Assembly: GCF_029633865.1 (NCBI RefSeq)
Contig: NC_079219.1
Location: forward strand, 14,054,637 to 14,118,636
Direction: 5' to 3'
Source: Lampris incognitus
Lineage: Eukaryota > Chordata > Actinopteri > Lampriformes > Lampridae
DNA length: 64,000 nt
Position numbers and translations under genes: made by a program. Of this stretch, positions 11,001 to 21,523 are shown in pieces. The notes under the pieces were generated by a model, which searched no databases, was not told the DNA's origin, and was given only the letters and a program-made list of their open reading frames with translations. Within the stretch, counting starts at the first letter, position 1. The number at the start of each line of letters is the position of its first letter.

Positions 11001-11032
11001 AAGTTAATCAAAATTACTTTTTTGATTAACTT
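11001..11032. repeat. Perfect 13-nt inverted repeat at the L1 5' end
   Basis: AAGTTAATCAAAA at 11001-11013 and its exact reverse complement at 11020-11032, with a 6-nt loop TTACTT. It lies between the L1 ORF1 start (10960) and the end of the ASCC3 pseudogene (11043). Confidence 0.9.
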
Positions 11033-11042
11033 ACTTGAGAGT

Positions 11043-11700
11043 CTAATAAAAATGGCTTAAATAATGGCTCAGTTTGTCGTGGGTGGTGATGATGGTACAA
11101 TTGCCATACTTGTCAAACTGAGGATGCCCAGCACGCCCAAAAATTTGTATCACGTCCAGAATACCTAGCTCCACCAGGGTGCCACATTTTGCATCATAGA
11201 TCTGAGTGTTCTTGATGATGATTGCATGGGCTGGCAGGTTGACTCCCCAGGCCAGTGTGGCAGTACAGACCAAGACCTTAAGGTAACCTCTAGAAGACAT
11301 GTTCTCTATTAGGCTGCCGTCTCACCACAGCATACCAGCATGATGGATCCCAGAGCCTTCAGCTCTGGCCTTTCCCTTCCTGTTATTCCATCTCCTGAAC
11401 AGAGAGCGGTCCTGTCGCTCTATATGTGGCAATGTCAGTAATGAGGAGTCATGCAGCCATCTGTCTTGGACAATCATCTGCACCAAGTTACAGACAATTG
11501 AGGGCTGTCCTAACCAGCCCACACTGGCAGCTACATCAAGCATAACCTAACAGATGCGGATGGCATTATCTAACACAGTCTTTGTGTCAGTGCCATAGTC
11601 ACTGCAGGGTAGCTGGCCCTGGCTGAAATGGGCCTGGCGCAGCAGGTGAGTCTTGGTGTGAGCACTGTCATAGGAGTGGGGGTTGACAGGCTCTCAACTC
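11043..11700 (-). pseudogene. ASCC3: ASCC3-derived pseudogene fragment with permuted domains
   Basis: Known: ASCC3 is a Ski2-like DNA/RNA helicase of the ASC-1 complex with two helicase-Sec63 cassettes, about 2,200 residues. Seen, reading 11700 to 11043 in one frame: SYDSAHTKTHLL, LPCSDYGTDTKTVLDNAIR, a TAG stop at 11547-11549, VMLDVAASVGWL, CNLVQMIV, DSSLLTLPHIE (second, C-terminal Sec63 domain), LFRRWNN, then GIHHAGMLW, a TGA at 11322-11324, [54 protein letters not shown] and [10 protein letters not shown] (helicase motifs of the N-terminal cassette). Thus C-terminal sequence precedes N-terminal-cassette sequence, joined in frame near 11365 with no intron. Motif VI has GRAGH in place of the canonical GRAGR. 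Two stops and the permuted order mean it is not functional. The related BRR2 helicase fits less well (it lacks SSLLTLPHIE). Confidence 0.85.
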
Positions 11701-13005
11701 ATCAGAGTGTAAAATGAAACGAAAATGTTTGGGAGCCCCTTTTCTCCTGACTATTGTGTCTCCATGCACAGCCAGAAGTCCAGAATAAGTTTTTATCAGA
11801 AAAGTACATTTGCATATACGAGGAAGCTGACTTGGAGGATAGTGCATAAGACAGCATCATAGGAGTATATTCAAGATAATCAGGAAAAAATAGTAAAGCC
11901 ATTTGTGGAGCGATAAAACTTTTCTTTACAGACTGAAAAAGACCAATTAAAAAAAATCAAACATTAAAAATATGAAAATACTGGAGTCTAGTATACAGTA
12001 GTCATACATGAAAATGTGGTATAAAATATATCAGCAAGCATTAATACATTAATATCCAGTGAAAGTTGGTCTGAGTAGGTGGTTTTAAATCCAGCATAAA
12101 TTAAGACAACCAAATACCAACTTAATATCCCATTACTATACAGATGGTGTCAGCTGAGTAGAAATAGTTGCTTTTAACTAATGCAGCTGTTGAAGACAAG
12201 CAGAAGAGTATTAATGTCCATTAATGCCCGTGGTGGTTCATTAGGACAATAAGAGTGTAAGCAAGTGTGGATGTATATGTTATGATGAATAAATTTATGG
12301 ATGAATTCTACCATTTGAATGCCATTTCAATGAAAAGAAAGAAAATGAAGAATTTAAACTGATTAAAATTTTAAACTCATGTCATGTGAAGGCCACAATG
12401 CAGTTGTGGTCATTACATGACTTGGGTAAAGTTCAGGTTTTCCAGATTCGCGAGACACCTGAGGGAGTGCAGTTTGCGCCACATTGGGGATTTTAAATCT
12501 GGTCATTGGATGCATCCTGCTATTAAAGCATCTTCAGCTTACAACAATAACTACAATAACAAATCAACAAAATACAATTCAAACAGAAAGCTGTTGCATC
12601 CTTTCCACTTCTGAGGTTGTATCATTCTAATTTAAGAGGCAGGAAGGAACATACGTATTACTGTGTATACAGTGGTGTTGGTACACCAAGTGTTTTTCTA
12701 CCCATCACTTATGGAGATAGAGGATCAGACTCAGAATAGCAGAGCACTTCCAGTGGAGTAAGACTCTACTAACCCTTATCACAAAAGATAAGCGGCAGGC
12801 AAAAAATAAAAAATTTAAAAAAGTGCCATGTGCCCGATGAGATTCCTTTGACTGAAGCAGAAAAACAGAAAACCCGAAACTATTCCGAAAACATATATCA
12901 CACAGAGGACTTTTTCAGAGTTTGTGTGTAAACTCATTGTACAGGAGTGAGGTTATGTTTATTTTTTTTGAAAATAAAAACATGAAAACTATTTGGATGA
13001 AAAAG
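11701..13005. other. No gene recognised; AT-rich low-copy DNA
   Basis: No long frame with recognisable domains on either strand. Codon-like stretches are short and no SINE head or LINE motif was seen. Confidence 0.6.
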
Positions 13006-13008
13006 TTG

Positions 13009-13185
13009 GACCGGGGGCACCTCCGCAGCCAAGTGGTTACAGTGCATTCCACATGGCCACAACCATTGCCTGTCCGATTCCAGCCAGAGACCTTTGTTGC
13101 ATGTCACCCCCCCCCGCCCGCCCCCATTTCCTGTCTGCCTATTGACTGTGGCTGTCTAATAAAGGCTAAAAAAAAAAAGATGGCC
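13009..13185 (+). mobile_element. tRNA-derived SINE, family C
   Basis: A tRNA-like head (GCCAAGTGGTTACAGTG, then TGTCCGATTCCAGCCAGAGACC as a B-box-like part) is followed by TTGTTGCATGTCACC, a C-run, TTTCCTGTCTGCC and CTGTCTAATAAAGGC with an A-tail. This body and the CTAATAAAGGC terminus are typical of a widespread acanthomorph SINE. No clear target duplication was found. Confidence 0.75.
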
Positions 13186-13383
13186 CTTACTGTCTACTTT
13201 TGATATCCCCTATGAAGCTTTTGGAGCAGCTGATGTTTCATTACGGCTTAATTGCCAAAGGCTGGTCTTTTAGTCAATTAAATCCAGTAAAATAGAAAAG
13301 TTACCCTTTTCATTATATTTATTCAGTAAGTATAGACATGTCAATTAAATAGTTATACAAAAAAAACACAACTTGACTTCGGT

Positions 13384-14321
13384 TAGTGATCAGTCACATG
13401 TAGCGATCAATTGGCACTCGATGGTGTTTTAAGCCCCCAGCGTACTCTTCAAGGCAGCGCTGCATGGAAGGCATTCCCCGCCCCCTACAGTTTCAGCCAA
13501 TCACAGCACTGGCGCTAGATTTCAAATTTTTCCCTCCTTCTGCAGTGAAGGAGTTCGACTCAAACAAACGTCAATCTTAAAATTGCAGCGTTTGACGTAA
13601 ATATCCTTTTAAACAAAAGTTTGACTCGTGTACATTCACAAAAAGACCCTAGATTGCATTTTGGCGACAGTTTTGCTTTAACTTACTTAGCTGCTATGTG
13701 TAGATGTCTTACAACTTATCTAGCAACAACTGGATGCCTAAAGGAGTTTTGGAAAGACACCCACTCAACAATGCCTTTGTGCAGCTCACTTAAAACTAGG
13801 TTGTCTCATAGTTGTTTAAATAAGCAGACTGGGAGACATAGGCTAATGCCTAACTACATAGCAATAGCACTACTCAGTCGCTCTCATAACCACCCAAAAA
13901 ATTAATTGGCTGCCTGGAACTTAGCTACCGCTAACTGCTAGCCTATTACTAAGTAAACTCTGTCCTGCACGGATAAGTTTAAAAGTAGTACATTCCAACA
14001 TAAACTGAATGCTCACCACTGCCAGCTATTTAAACAGATTGACTGCATTTGAGCTAACCTTGGCTTAAAATCGTTAGCTAAACTCTACCATTACAATCTG
14101 TTTACAGTTAGCTAGCTAGCTGAGGTGTCCATTCAGCAAAGAAAATCCCTAGCAGCTAGTGGCGGCTATACTTCAAAGCATATGTCATCTAAAAAAAACA
14201 TTTTGATTGGATGAAACTGTTGGGGGCGGGGAGTGCCTTCCATGCAGTACTGCCTGGAAGAGTACGTTGGGGGCTTAAAACACCATCGAGCCATATTGGC
14301 CAGGACAGATGTGATCACTAG
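13384..14321. mobile_element. 0.94-kb element with ~120-bp terminal inverted repeats
   Basis: Left arm 13384-13503 and right arm 14204-14320 are inverted and about 85% alike by eye (shared blocks: TAGTGATCA, CTCGATGGTGTTTTAAGCCC, GCATGGAAGGCA, CCCCGCCCCC, AGTTTCA, CCAATCA). The 700-bp core has no coding frame with a recognised domain. A non-autonomous DNA transposon is the simplest reading. The target duplication is not resolved. Confidence 0.75.
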
Positions 14322-15496
14322 AGGAGCTTTTCACTGTGGTTGCCTACAAACTTCATGCAAGTTAGCATGCTATCTGTGCTCAGAGAAGGTGTGCTAAAAC
14401 AGTTACGTATAACAACTCAAATGGTATTTCTGATATTGGAAAAAATTACCCTTCTCACATCAATATCTCACAATAAAACATCTGACTTAAATATAATTTG
14501 GACTGGATCTTCAAGTTGGTCAAGTCCTACTGTTTTCTGGGGGTTAACGTCAAATGAGGAGAAGTAGAACATGCACATCACAAAAACTTTAAACAGGTGC
14601 TGGACCAAAAGGAAACTAAAATTAAGATAAATGAAGGTCCGCACACTGTAGCTCCCTAATATGCAATTAACATCAGTAAATATGCAGTTAACATCAGAAA
14701 TAAACAGGGATCTAGTGGAAATCTAAGTGGAAGACTGTGGAAGCAGCATTTTCGGAGTTTTGGCAGTGGGTGCGGGGAAGTTTAAGGTAAAGGTTAAAAA
14801 GGCTGGCTCTGTCAGTAGTGGAGGTGGAAGTCCATGCAGCGTCTTTGTCCACGTCTACGTTTTGTCTTGGTTTGATGGCTGGGACAGCTGGCGTTGGATC
14901 GGCTGGGAGAGCGGGGCAGGCTAAGCTAACTGCTAGCCCCAGCAGATCGGCAGTTCCAATAACACCGAGGGCGGTCTGGCAGCGGCCTCACCTGGCATTG
15001 ACTGTGATGTTTTTGATGTCGTGAGGAGTGCGGGGAGGTGTGTCCAGGGTGTCTGGCTGGGAGAGCTTGGTCTGCTTCGTCTGGTGGGCCCAGGGACCAC
15101 GGCCCCTGCCTGGAGCTGCGCCCGAGGAGGAAACGCCGAGGGTGGTCTGACAGGACACGGAAGTGGGGCGGGCTAAGCTAACTGCTGACCAGCGGTTCTG
15201 ACAGTCATCCTGGCAGTGATTTTTTTGTTTAGTTTGGATATATGTGTAGTTTGGATATGTGTGTTCTTGTAGTTTTTGGATGTGTTTTTGTCTTTGTGTT
15301 GTACTGCTTTGGGCAGGGGGAAATGGCATTTCGTGTGCATGAAGTGAAATGACAAAGTGTTCCTGATTCATGAAGGAGAGGAACAGGGGTGATGATGAGG
15401 AACTCCATCTTGGATAATACCTCTCACCCTCTTGATGGCAAACAGATAGAACCACAGTGCCATTTTAACCTCTGGTACAGCTTCTGGTCCCCGTCA
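14322..15496 (+). repeat. Probable dispersed repeat, class unknown, with internal duplication
   Basis: 14875-15230 contains two related blocks: GCTAAGCTAACTGCT at 14920 and 15172, and CACCGAGGGCGGTCTGGCAG against CGCCGAGGGTGGTCTGACAG. It ends near 15355 with GTGCATGAAGTGAAATGACAAAGTG, which resembles known fish retroelement 3' ends. No protein domain recognised. Confidence 0.4.
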
Positions 15497-16872
15497 AAGG
15501 TCAGGGTTCTTACACTTTTTCACCAATGATTTTCCATGACTTCTCCATGACTTCCCCAAAATCTTTTACTGAATTTCCATAACCAAAAGAAATTATTTTA
15601 TCTCAATGGGATCACCGAAAACTAATTATCGTAACACTAAGTAAAAGTAGGTTTACATCTGAAATGTATGGTGCCTCTCTAAATAAAAAAAAACACCAGA
15701 CAGGCACACTTAGATACATTTTCTCATATTTTAATTCCAACGGTTTAACATTTTTGTCAATGTCTCAAAAGATAAAAATGCCATCACATTTTCTGTCAGA
15801 GATAAACAGAGAGAAATAGGGCATTGGGTGGGTAGGAATGCCAGTGCCAACTACTGATTACTCAGTAATCAGTACATGAGTTGTCAATATAAAAAAAAAG
15901 ACATAACATAAATGAATTAAATAAATCTTCCAAAATTAACTTCCACTCCTAAAACTAGAGACGGAATATGCAAAGTCTGGAACTCAATGTGTAGTCTTTA
16001 GCCTTTACTTCTGCTCCATCCCACAGCCTCACATGTAAATCCATTTGTTTGGACTGCAAATGGTGGTTTAGGCTTTCGTCAAACAGCACTACATATGCCT
16101 TTTGTTGGGACACTTCTGACAGTAAGATTCTTTTAAAGTGCGGCGGATCAAGCCCAAAAGTACAGACATAGGCACACTTGTTCTCACCACAGGTACATTT
16201 CGCTGCAATCTGGCTGTCCGGGAACACGGCAGCGAAAACACGGGTCCTGTCCTCGGATGACTTGAATGAGTAGTGTGAATTCATGATTTTTAGTGCCCAC
16301 AGTATCTCCGCTTTGAGGACTTCATTTTTTGCAGAAACGTCCAAAGTTGTCTGCTTTGTTGCTGTGGAAACTGTAGTAGTGTTGCTGGATGTCCTCACAG
16401 CGTCCGCGTTCATAAACTCACCTATGGGTATTGCGCTGCTAGCAACTGCGGCTACAGTCTTGTGTTTTTTCCCCTTCAAGTGGCTAACGAGCAGTGTCTT
16501 TTGCCAGCCATAATTGGTATTTACCCTTAAAATGCCATCTATTACTGAAGTTGCACTTCCCTGGCATTTTGTCGAAATCGTCCGTTTGCTAGCAGAAGCA
16601 ACTCCAGGCTAGTGGGCGTGCCTGCAGTTGCTAGGCACTTGCACGCCGCATGCCGAGTAACACAGACTGAGCCAGACTGAATAAACTTTTCACACCACCA
16701 AAACATCATGACGGTCCGTGGCAATTTACATTTTATTATGACACATCGATTTTGTTTGGATTCATTGATGAAACTTTAGATATATTTCCATAACTTTTCC
16801 AGGGCCTGGAAATTGCATTTTAAAATTCCATGACTTTTCCAGGTTTTTCATGACCGTACGAACCCTGAAGGT
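15497..16872 (-). mobile_element. Internally deleted hAT-like DNA transposon
   Basis: Ends are inverted: CAGGGTTCTTAC at 15502 and its counterpart, reading CAGGGTTCGTACGGTCATG from 16867 on the minus strand. AAGGT flanks both ends (15497-15501, 16868-16872), a 5-bp candidate TSD. Known: most hAT elements make 8-bp TSDs, but a branch called hAT5 makes 5-bp ones. Both sub-terminal regions carry repeated CCATGACTT-type motifs. The transposase frame is minus, as in the next entry, and is cut off after its N-terminal third, so the copy is non-autonomous. Confidence 0.75.
15955..16567 (-). pseudogene. Truncated hAT-like transposase N-terminus
   Basis: The ATG at 16567 starts MPGKCNFSNRWHFKGKYQLW, a form common to fish hAT-like proteins, where it precedes a zinc-finger-like segment ending in H-K-GKKHK. 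A frameshift near 16490 is followed by 174 codons (from 16479): EILWALKIMNSHYSFKSS, FAAVFPDSQIAAK, CTCGENKCAYVCTFGL, VVLFDESLNHHLQSKQ and LHVRLWD. FDESLN followed by a Lys-Gln-(L)D-hV-h-WD pattern is the segment just before the first catalytic Asp region in these transposases. The protein ends soon after, where the family continues with a long catalytic core and dimerisation domain. That loss makes it inactive. Family membership is from remembered motif order. Confidence 0.65.
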
Positions 16873-17109
16873 GAAGCATGAAATGCTTTAAGTACGTTTT
16901 GCACTAGCTGCGATCCAACTTTACGTTGCCCTCTGCCACAAGAGGCCCCACTCTCAGCCAGCTAGGAAGGCGCTTAACTCGAATATTACTTGCTATTAAA
17001 CTGCCGATGCCAACTATCTGGACTGCAATTTTTCACATTCCTACATAGCCCTGCATTTATTTATTTTTTCTGGGAAATCAAACTTTATTCATTGGTAAAA
17101 TGTGCTGAC

Positions 17110-17258
17110 CTGTATATTTACCATCCATCCATCCATCCATTATCTTAACCGCTTATCCTGCTCTCAGGGTCATGGGGATGCTGGAGCCTATTCCAGCAGT
17201 CATTGGGCGGCAGGCAGGGAGACACCCTGGACAGGTCGCCAAGTCATCACAGGGCGGG

Positions 17259-17337
<79 letters not shown>

Positions 17338-17556
17338 CAAATTCACCTGACTTACATGTATATGGACTGTGGGAGGAAACCGGAGCCCCCAGAGGAAACC
17401 CACACAGACACGGGGAGAACATGCAAACTCCACACAGAGAACGACTCGGGATGACCTACCAAGGCTGGACTACCCCGGGGCTTGAACCCAAAACCTTCTT
17501 GCTGTGTGGCGACTGTGCTAACCACTGCACCACCATGCCGCCTGTATATTTACCAT
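17110..17556 (-). mobile_element. Family B (CA)n SINE with 15-bp TSD
   Basis: The minus-strand SINE has its tRNA-like head at 17541 (GCGGCATGGTGGTGCAGTGG, B-box GGGTTCAAGCC), body CATGTTCTCCCCGTGT and GGTTTCCTCCCACAGTCC, an internal (GT)n on its own strand, then CCTGTCCAGGGTGTCTCC, and ends in (ATGG)n. CTGTATATTTACCAT at 17110-17124 and 17542-17556 is the target duplication. Confidence 0.95.
17259..17336. repeat. (CA)n microsatellite inside SINE
   Basis: About 38 uninterrupted CA units at the fixed position used by all family B copies. Confidence 0.97.
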
Positions 17557-17734
17557 CTGATATAAAAATGTATTAATGCAAGGTACATGATCTGTACATC
17601 TGTTCTCAGGTTATACTGGTGCTTCTGTCCAACTAATTCTATAAATTAATATATCAATTCTCATATTCATATGCAAGTAATTATATTATGCCATATTATA
17701 TTATAATCTTGACCCACTCTTTTCTTTTCAGGAT

Positions 17735-19507
17735 CACCCGAAGGAGTGCTTTAATCTTTAATCAAATAGCATGTCGCAGTTTGATCCCATCAACCATAAA
17801 AACTTGGGGGACATTATACAACATCTGAAATGACTCAATATTCTGCCAACAGTCTTTTTCAAAAATGTTTCTAATTGCATGTCCTCAGATCTTCTACAAA
17901 TTGTCAACATATCTCTTTTCTCAGGTCTCTTCCCACAAGCCCTGAAAACTGCAGTCATCAAGCCACTCTTAAAAAAAGAATAATCTAGACACTTCACTAA
18001 TGAACAGTTAAAGGCCCATATCAAACCTCACGTTTCTGAGTAAAATAACTGAAAAATCTGTTTGCCAGCAGCTCAACAACTTCTTGGCACTAAACAACAG
18101 TTTTGATGTCTTCCAGTCAGGATTTTGAACACACCACAGCACCGAGACTGCTCTTGTTAAGGTATTTAATGACATCCGCTTAAAAACAGACAGTGGCAGA
18201 ATCTCAGTCCTAGTGTTATTGGAACTCAGTGCTGCATTTGGCACAGTTGACTACAACATATTACTGGACTGATTGGAAAACTGGGTGAGACTTTCTGGCA
18301 CAGCACTAAACTGGTTTGAATCCTACTTAAAAGACAGGGACTACTTTGTGTCTATAGGTAATTACAAATATGAGTGTACAAAAAAATAACCCGTGGAGAT
18401 CCCCAAGACTCCATTCTGGGGCCACCTCTGTTTAACATCTATATGCCCCCACTAGTCCAGATTATGGAAAACAACAAAATATGTTACCATAATTATGCAG
18501 ACGACATGCAGATTTACATAACCATATCACCAGGGGACTATAATCCCATACAAGCACTGAGTTAAGTGCATTGAACAAATCAATAACTCGATGACTCAGA
18601 ATTTTCTATAATTAAACAAAGATAAAACTGAAATAATTGTCTTTGGAGCCAAGGAAGAATGACTAAAAGTCAACACTCAGCTACAATCGGTAATGTTAAC
18701 AATCACGAACCAAGCCAGAAATCTTGGTATAGTCATGGACTCAGACCTGACTTTAGATAGCCACATTAAGACAATCACAAAGTCCGCCTAGTATCACCAG
18801 AAGAATATATCAAGAAGTAAAGGATTTATGTCTCAGCAAGATTCGAAAAAAATATTGTCCATGCATTTATCTTCAATCGAGTCAACTACTGTAACGGTGT
18901 CTTTCAGGTCTTTCTAAAAAAAAAAAATCTATCAAACAGCTGCAGCTGATTCAGAACACTGCTGCTCAAGTTGCTACTAAGACCAAAAGAGTGGATCACA
19001 TCACTCCAGTCCTGAGGTCGCTACATTGGCTCCCTGTCCATCAAAGAATTGATTTTAAAACTCTGCTCTTGGTTTGTAAACCACTGAATGGTTTAGGGCC
19101 AAAATACATTTCTGATCTACTGCTACACTATGAACCACCCAGATCATTTGGGACAGGTCTGCTTTCTATCCCCAGAGTCCAAACTAAACATGGAGAGGCA
19201 GTTTTCAGTTTATATGCACCACATATCTGGAACAAACTCCCTGAAAACTGCAGGTCTGCTACAACTTGTAGTTCTTTTAAATCTAGGCTGAAGGCTTTCC
19301 TTTTTTGCTGCTGCCTTTTATTAAATAAAACTTGAAGCTTTGGATTTTCATCTTATACTGCACTGTAACTTTTACTTCCTTTTTGTGTTTAAATGTATTT
19401 TCATTGCCTTATGTTGCTTCTCTTAATGCCTTTTATGTTTTATATAAAGCACTTTGAATTGCCTTGTTGCTGAAATGTGCTATATAAATAAATTTGCCTT
19501 GCCTTAA
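17735..19507 (+). mobile_element. L2-clade LINE, reverse transcriptase to 3' end
   Basis: Plus-strand pieces in the LINE order: TAVIKPLLKK, RPISNL-like GPYQTSRF region, QSGF-THHSTETALVKVFND, motif A as VLLELSAAFGTVDYN (the first catalytic Asp of LDLSAAFDT is Glu), motif B as GDPQDSILGPPLFNIY, motif C as HNYADDMQIYI (intact YADD, near 18495), LNKDKTEIIVFGAKE, ARNLGIVMDSDLT, QLQLIQNTAAQVATKT, ITPVLRSLHWLPVHQRIDF and PHIWNKLPENCRSA at 19215-19260. The 3' end has TGCTATATAAATAAATTTGCC with a repeated TTGCC tail, typical of fish L2. It is interrupted by several frameshifts and stops. The 5' half with the endonuclease is missing. Confidence 0.9.
18991..19335 (+). pseudogene. L2 ORF2 C-terminal coding segment, longest intact frame
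   Basis: 114 codons without a stop, from VDHITPVLRSLHWLPVHQR to the stop after FLFCCCLLLNK. It encodes the conserved domain downstream of the L2 reverse transcriptase (LHWLPV, LNGLGPKYISDLL, LLSIPRVQTKHGEAVFS, PHIWNKLPE). It is part of the decayed LINE, not a separate gene. Confidence 0.9.
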
Positions 19508-19559
19508 TCTATTTCAGCATACTTTTGAAAGAAGGCATTGAAACACCGTGGACTGCAGA

Positions 19560-19725
19560 CCAATGCAGCACTAGCAGAAAAACAATCTCCCATGGTTCAA
19601 GTCACACATCTCAGCAAGTCCATCAGAAAACATGGAAACTCCATGGAAAAGGGCCAGTATTGAACCCGCGACCATCTTGATTTTCAGACGAGAGTGTTAA
19701 ACTTTAACCATGTCACCCCCTAATT
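19560..19725 (-). mobile_element. Degenerate family B-type SINE
   Basis: The minus strand from 19725 reads GGGGGTGACATGGTTAAAGT, then a B-box-like GCGGGTTCAATACTGG and CATGGAGTTTCCATG, equivalent to the SINE head and first body motif. The rest has decayed. Confidence 0.5.
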
Positions 19726-21420
19726 TGTGCGTTTCCTGAAGTTGTAGTCTTCTGAACGTTTGGGTGGTCCAAATGTTGGCTTATATTTTCTTCCAGCATT
19801 TATGCTGCAGTATCATATATGTCTTTATCTTTTTGATTAACGCATTATAGTATTACAGTATTTTACTATAGGACGGAACATGATTTCATGTTCTAGTCTA
19901 ATGTTTTGATGTCAGCATGGTGTGTAGCTGTTAACAGCAGTGGTCATTGGTATCAGATGCTGTGCAGCTGACAATCTTTTTTCTAGTTATGCCTCGTGTG
20001 TCATATTGGTTGTGTTTTATGTCCTTTTCCCTCTATTTTTAATATCTCATTTGCCTCCTACTTTTTTCCTATTATTTGCCTTTGCAATGGTCCACTGTCC
20101 TTATGAACATTATTAGTTTTACTCAATTTGGCCTTATCAAGTCAATTTGAATCAATCATTGATTTGATTAGGATCTAACATTTAGTATGCTGTGTAGACA
20201 TATGAAGAACAGGCCAGGACAGCAAATCAACACTCTATGTTGTAATATTTTACATAGAAATGGAAAATATCCCAGGTAGGCCAATTGTTCACCCAGCTAC
20301 CAATAAACCCATGGGTAAGAGTTCTGTGGCAGTGGAAAACTGGCAAGTAGATCAATACTTCAAGACTACAAGAGCTTGGAGACAAATGGTGATAAATGTG
20401 GGCTGCTAGTGAGTTATAGCTATGTATTGAAAAGAATCTGGTAATAGATAGAGCACACCAGGCAGTATGATGGGGATGACACACTGACATTGTAAAATAG
20501 CATTTCCGTCAGCTTCGTCTCTGATATGATCGTGACTTTGATGCGTTTTGGTCTTTTGGCTTATTATAGCCATAGGTTTTAACATAGACCTGCTGCAAAA
20601 CAGTTGACCTAGTGAGGAGATGTGGGTGTACTGAACAGAAAGTGAATTCTTTGCAGATCAGAACAAACCTGGCCACTTTTCTCAGACTAAAACAGAGATG
20701 CCATACAAAGTAATAACGCTTGCTGCCAAACAGGCTTAGAAAAGATGAACCTTGAAGATCCGCACAGAGCTGCAGAGCCTAAGTGCAAAAAAAGTCAGCA
20801 AAGCACTGCAAAGCTCGTCCGTTTCTAAAGGCTATAAGTTTGATCTCCTGATTATTTTCTCTCTCCATGGACCCCTCATGAAAGAGTAAACATTAGAGAA
20901 GTTTTTTATTTCTTTATTGGTTTTTTTCTGTTTCTTTTTTTGTGAATTACGCTGATCCTGTTCAATGGGAAAATCCAGCCTAAAACAGAATTCAATTTAA
21001 TGTATCCTCTATGATGTTATAAAAAGTGTGAACCAAAACTAGAAACAAGAGAGTGAGGACTCTTTATTATGACATCAAGAAACAAATCTGGGACATGCCC
21101 CTTTGAAACTTTCCAACTTTATGAATACTGTCACAGTGTCATAATGCCTCGCATAATGTTCTAATATTATGTGGTTCATTTATATTTCCATTGCGCCAAA
21201 GCTATTTTTCATATAGATCTGAAACATAATAAAGCTTAGAGTATTAATTTGCATGACGACTTGGCTTCCAATTTAAAGTACAATTAATTAATGTTTACAG
21301 CAGTTGTTTGAACTAGTTACTGTTGTAGGAACAACATGAATTTGGTCTTGGGGTGGACTTTGTCCCCGAAATTGATGCATCTTTCCTTTAAAAAGCCTGC
21401 ACATTAATATGAAATCAGAT
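19726..21420. other. No gene recognised; low-copy AT-rich DNA
   Basis: Both strands lack recognisable domains, SINE heads or LINE motifs. Open frames are short and low in complexity. Confidence 0.6.
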
Positions 21421-21432
21421 AGCTAGCTAGCC

Positions 21433-21465
<33 letters not shown>

Positions 21466-21488
21466 GTAGATACATAGATAGATAGATA
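21421..21488. repeat. (AGAC)n(GATA)n microsatellite
   Basis: GCTA units, then nine or so AGAC units, then GATA-type units, directly left of the foldback element. Confidence 0.95.
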
Positions 21489-21523
21489 AAAATATTTTCT
21501 TCAGAGTTTATCCCCAGATAGCC

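Larger units (their letters stand above)
2845..11011 (-). mobile_element. Old L1-type LINE split by four nested insertions
   Basis: Seen: reading down the minus strand, ORF1 (10960-10102), an inter-ORF spacer (10101-8740), APE endonuclease pieces (8740-8290, 8160-8000, 6700-6410), and linker plus reverse transcriptase (4287-4175, 3860-2845) follow in the order of an L1/Tx1-type LINE. The coding frame resumes on the far side of each interruption, which proves later insertion: SINE at 3861-4164, RTE LINE at about 4288-6396, RTE LINE at about 6703-7995, and SINE fragment at 8163-8284. Without these inserts about 4.3 kb of L1 remains. It stops shortly after the reverse transcriptase catalytic motif, so the ORF2 C-terminus and poly-A tail are missing. 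Stops, frameshifts and a mutated catalytic motif show that it is dead. The 5' end coincides with a 13-nt hairpin and an ASCC3 pseudogene. Confidence 0.88.

Noticed and set aside
17758..18244. Minus-strand frames of 78-88 codons
   Set aside because: Antisense to the plus-strand L2 LINE coding region.
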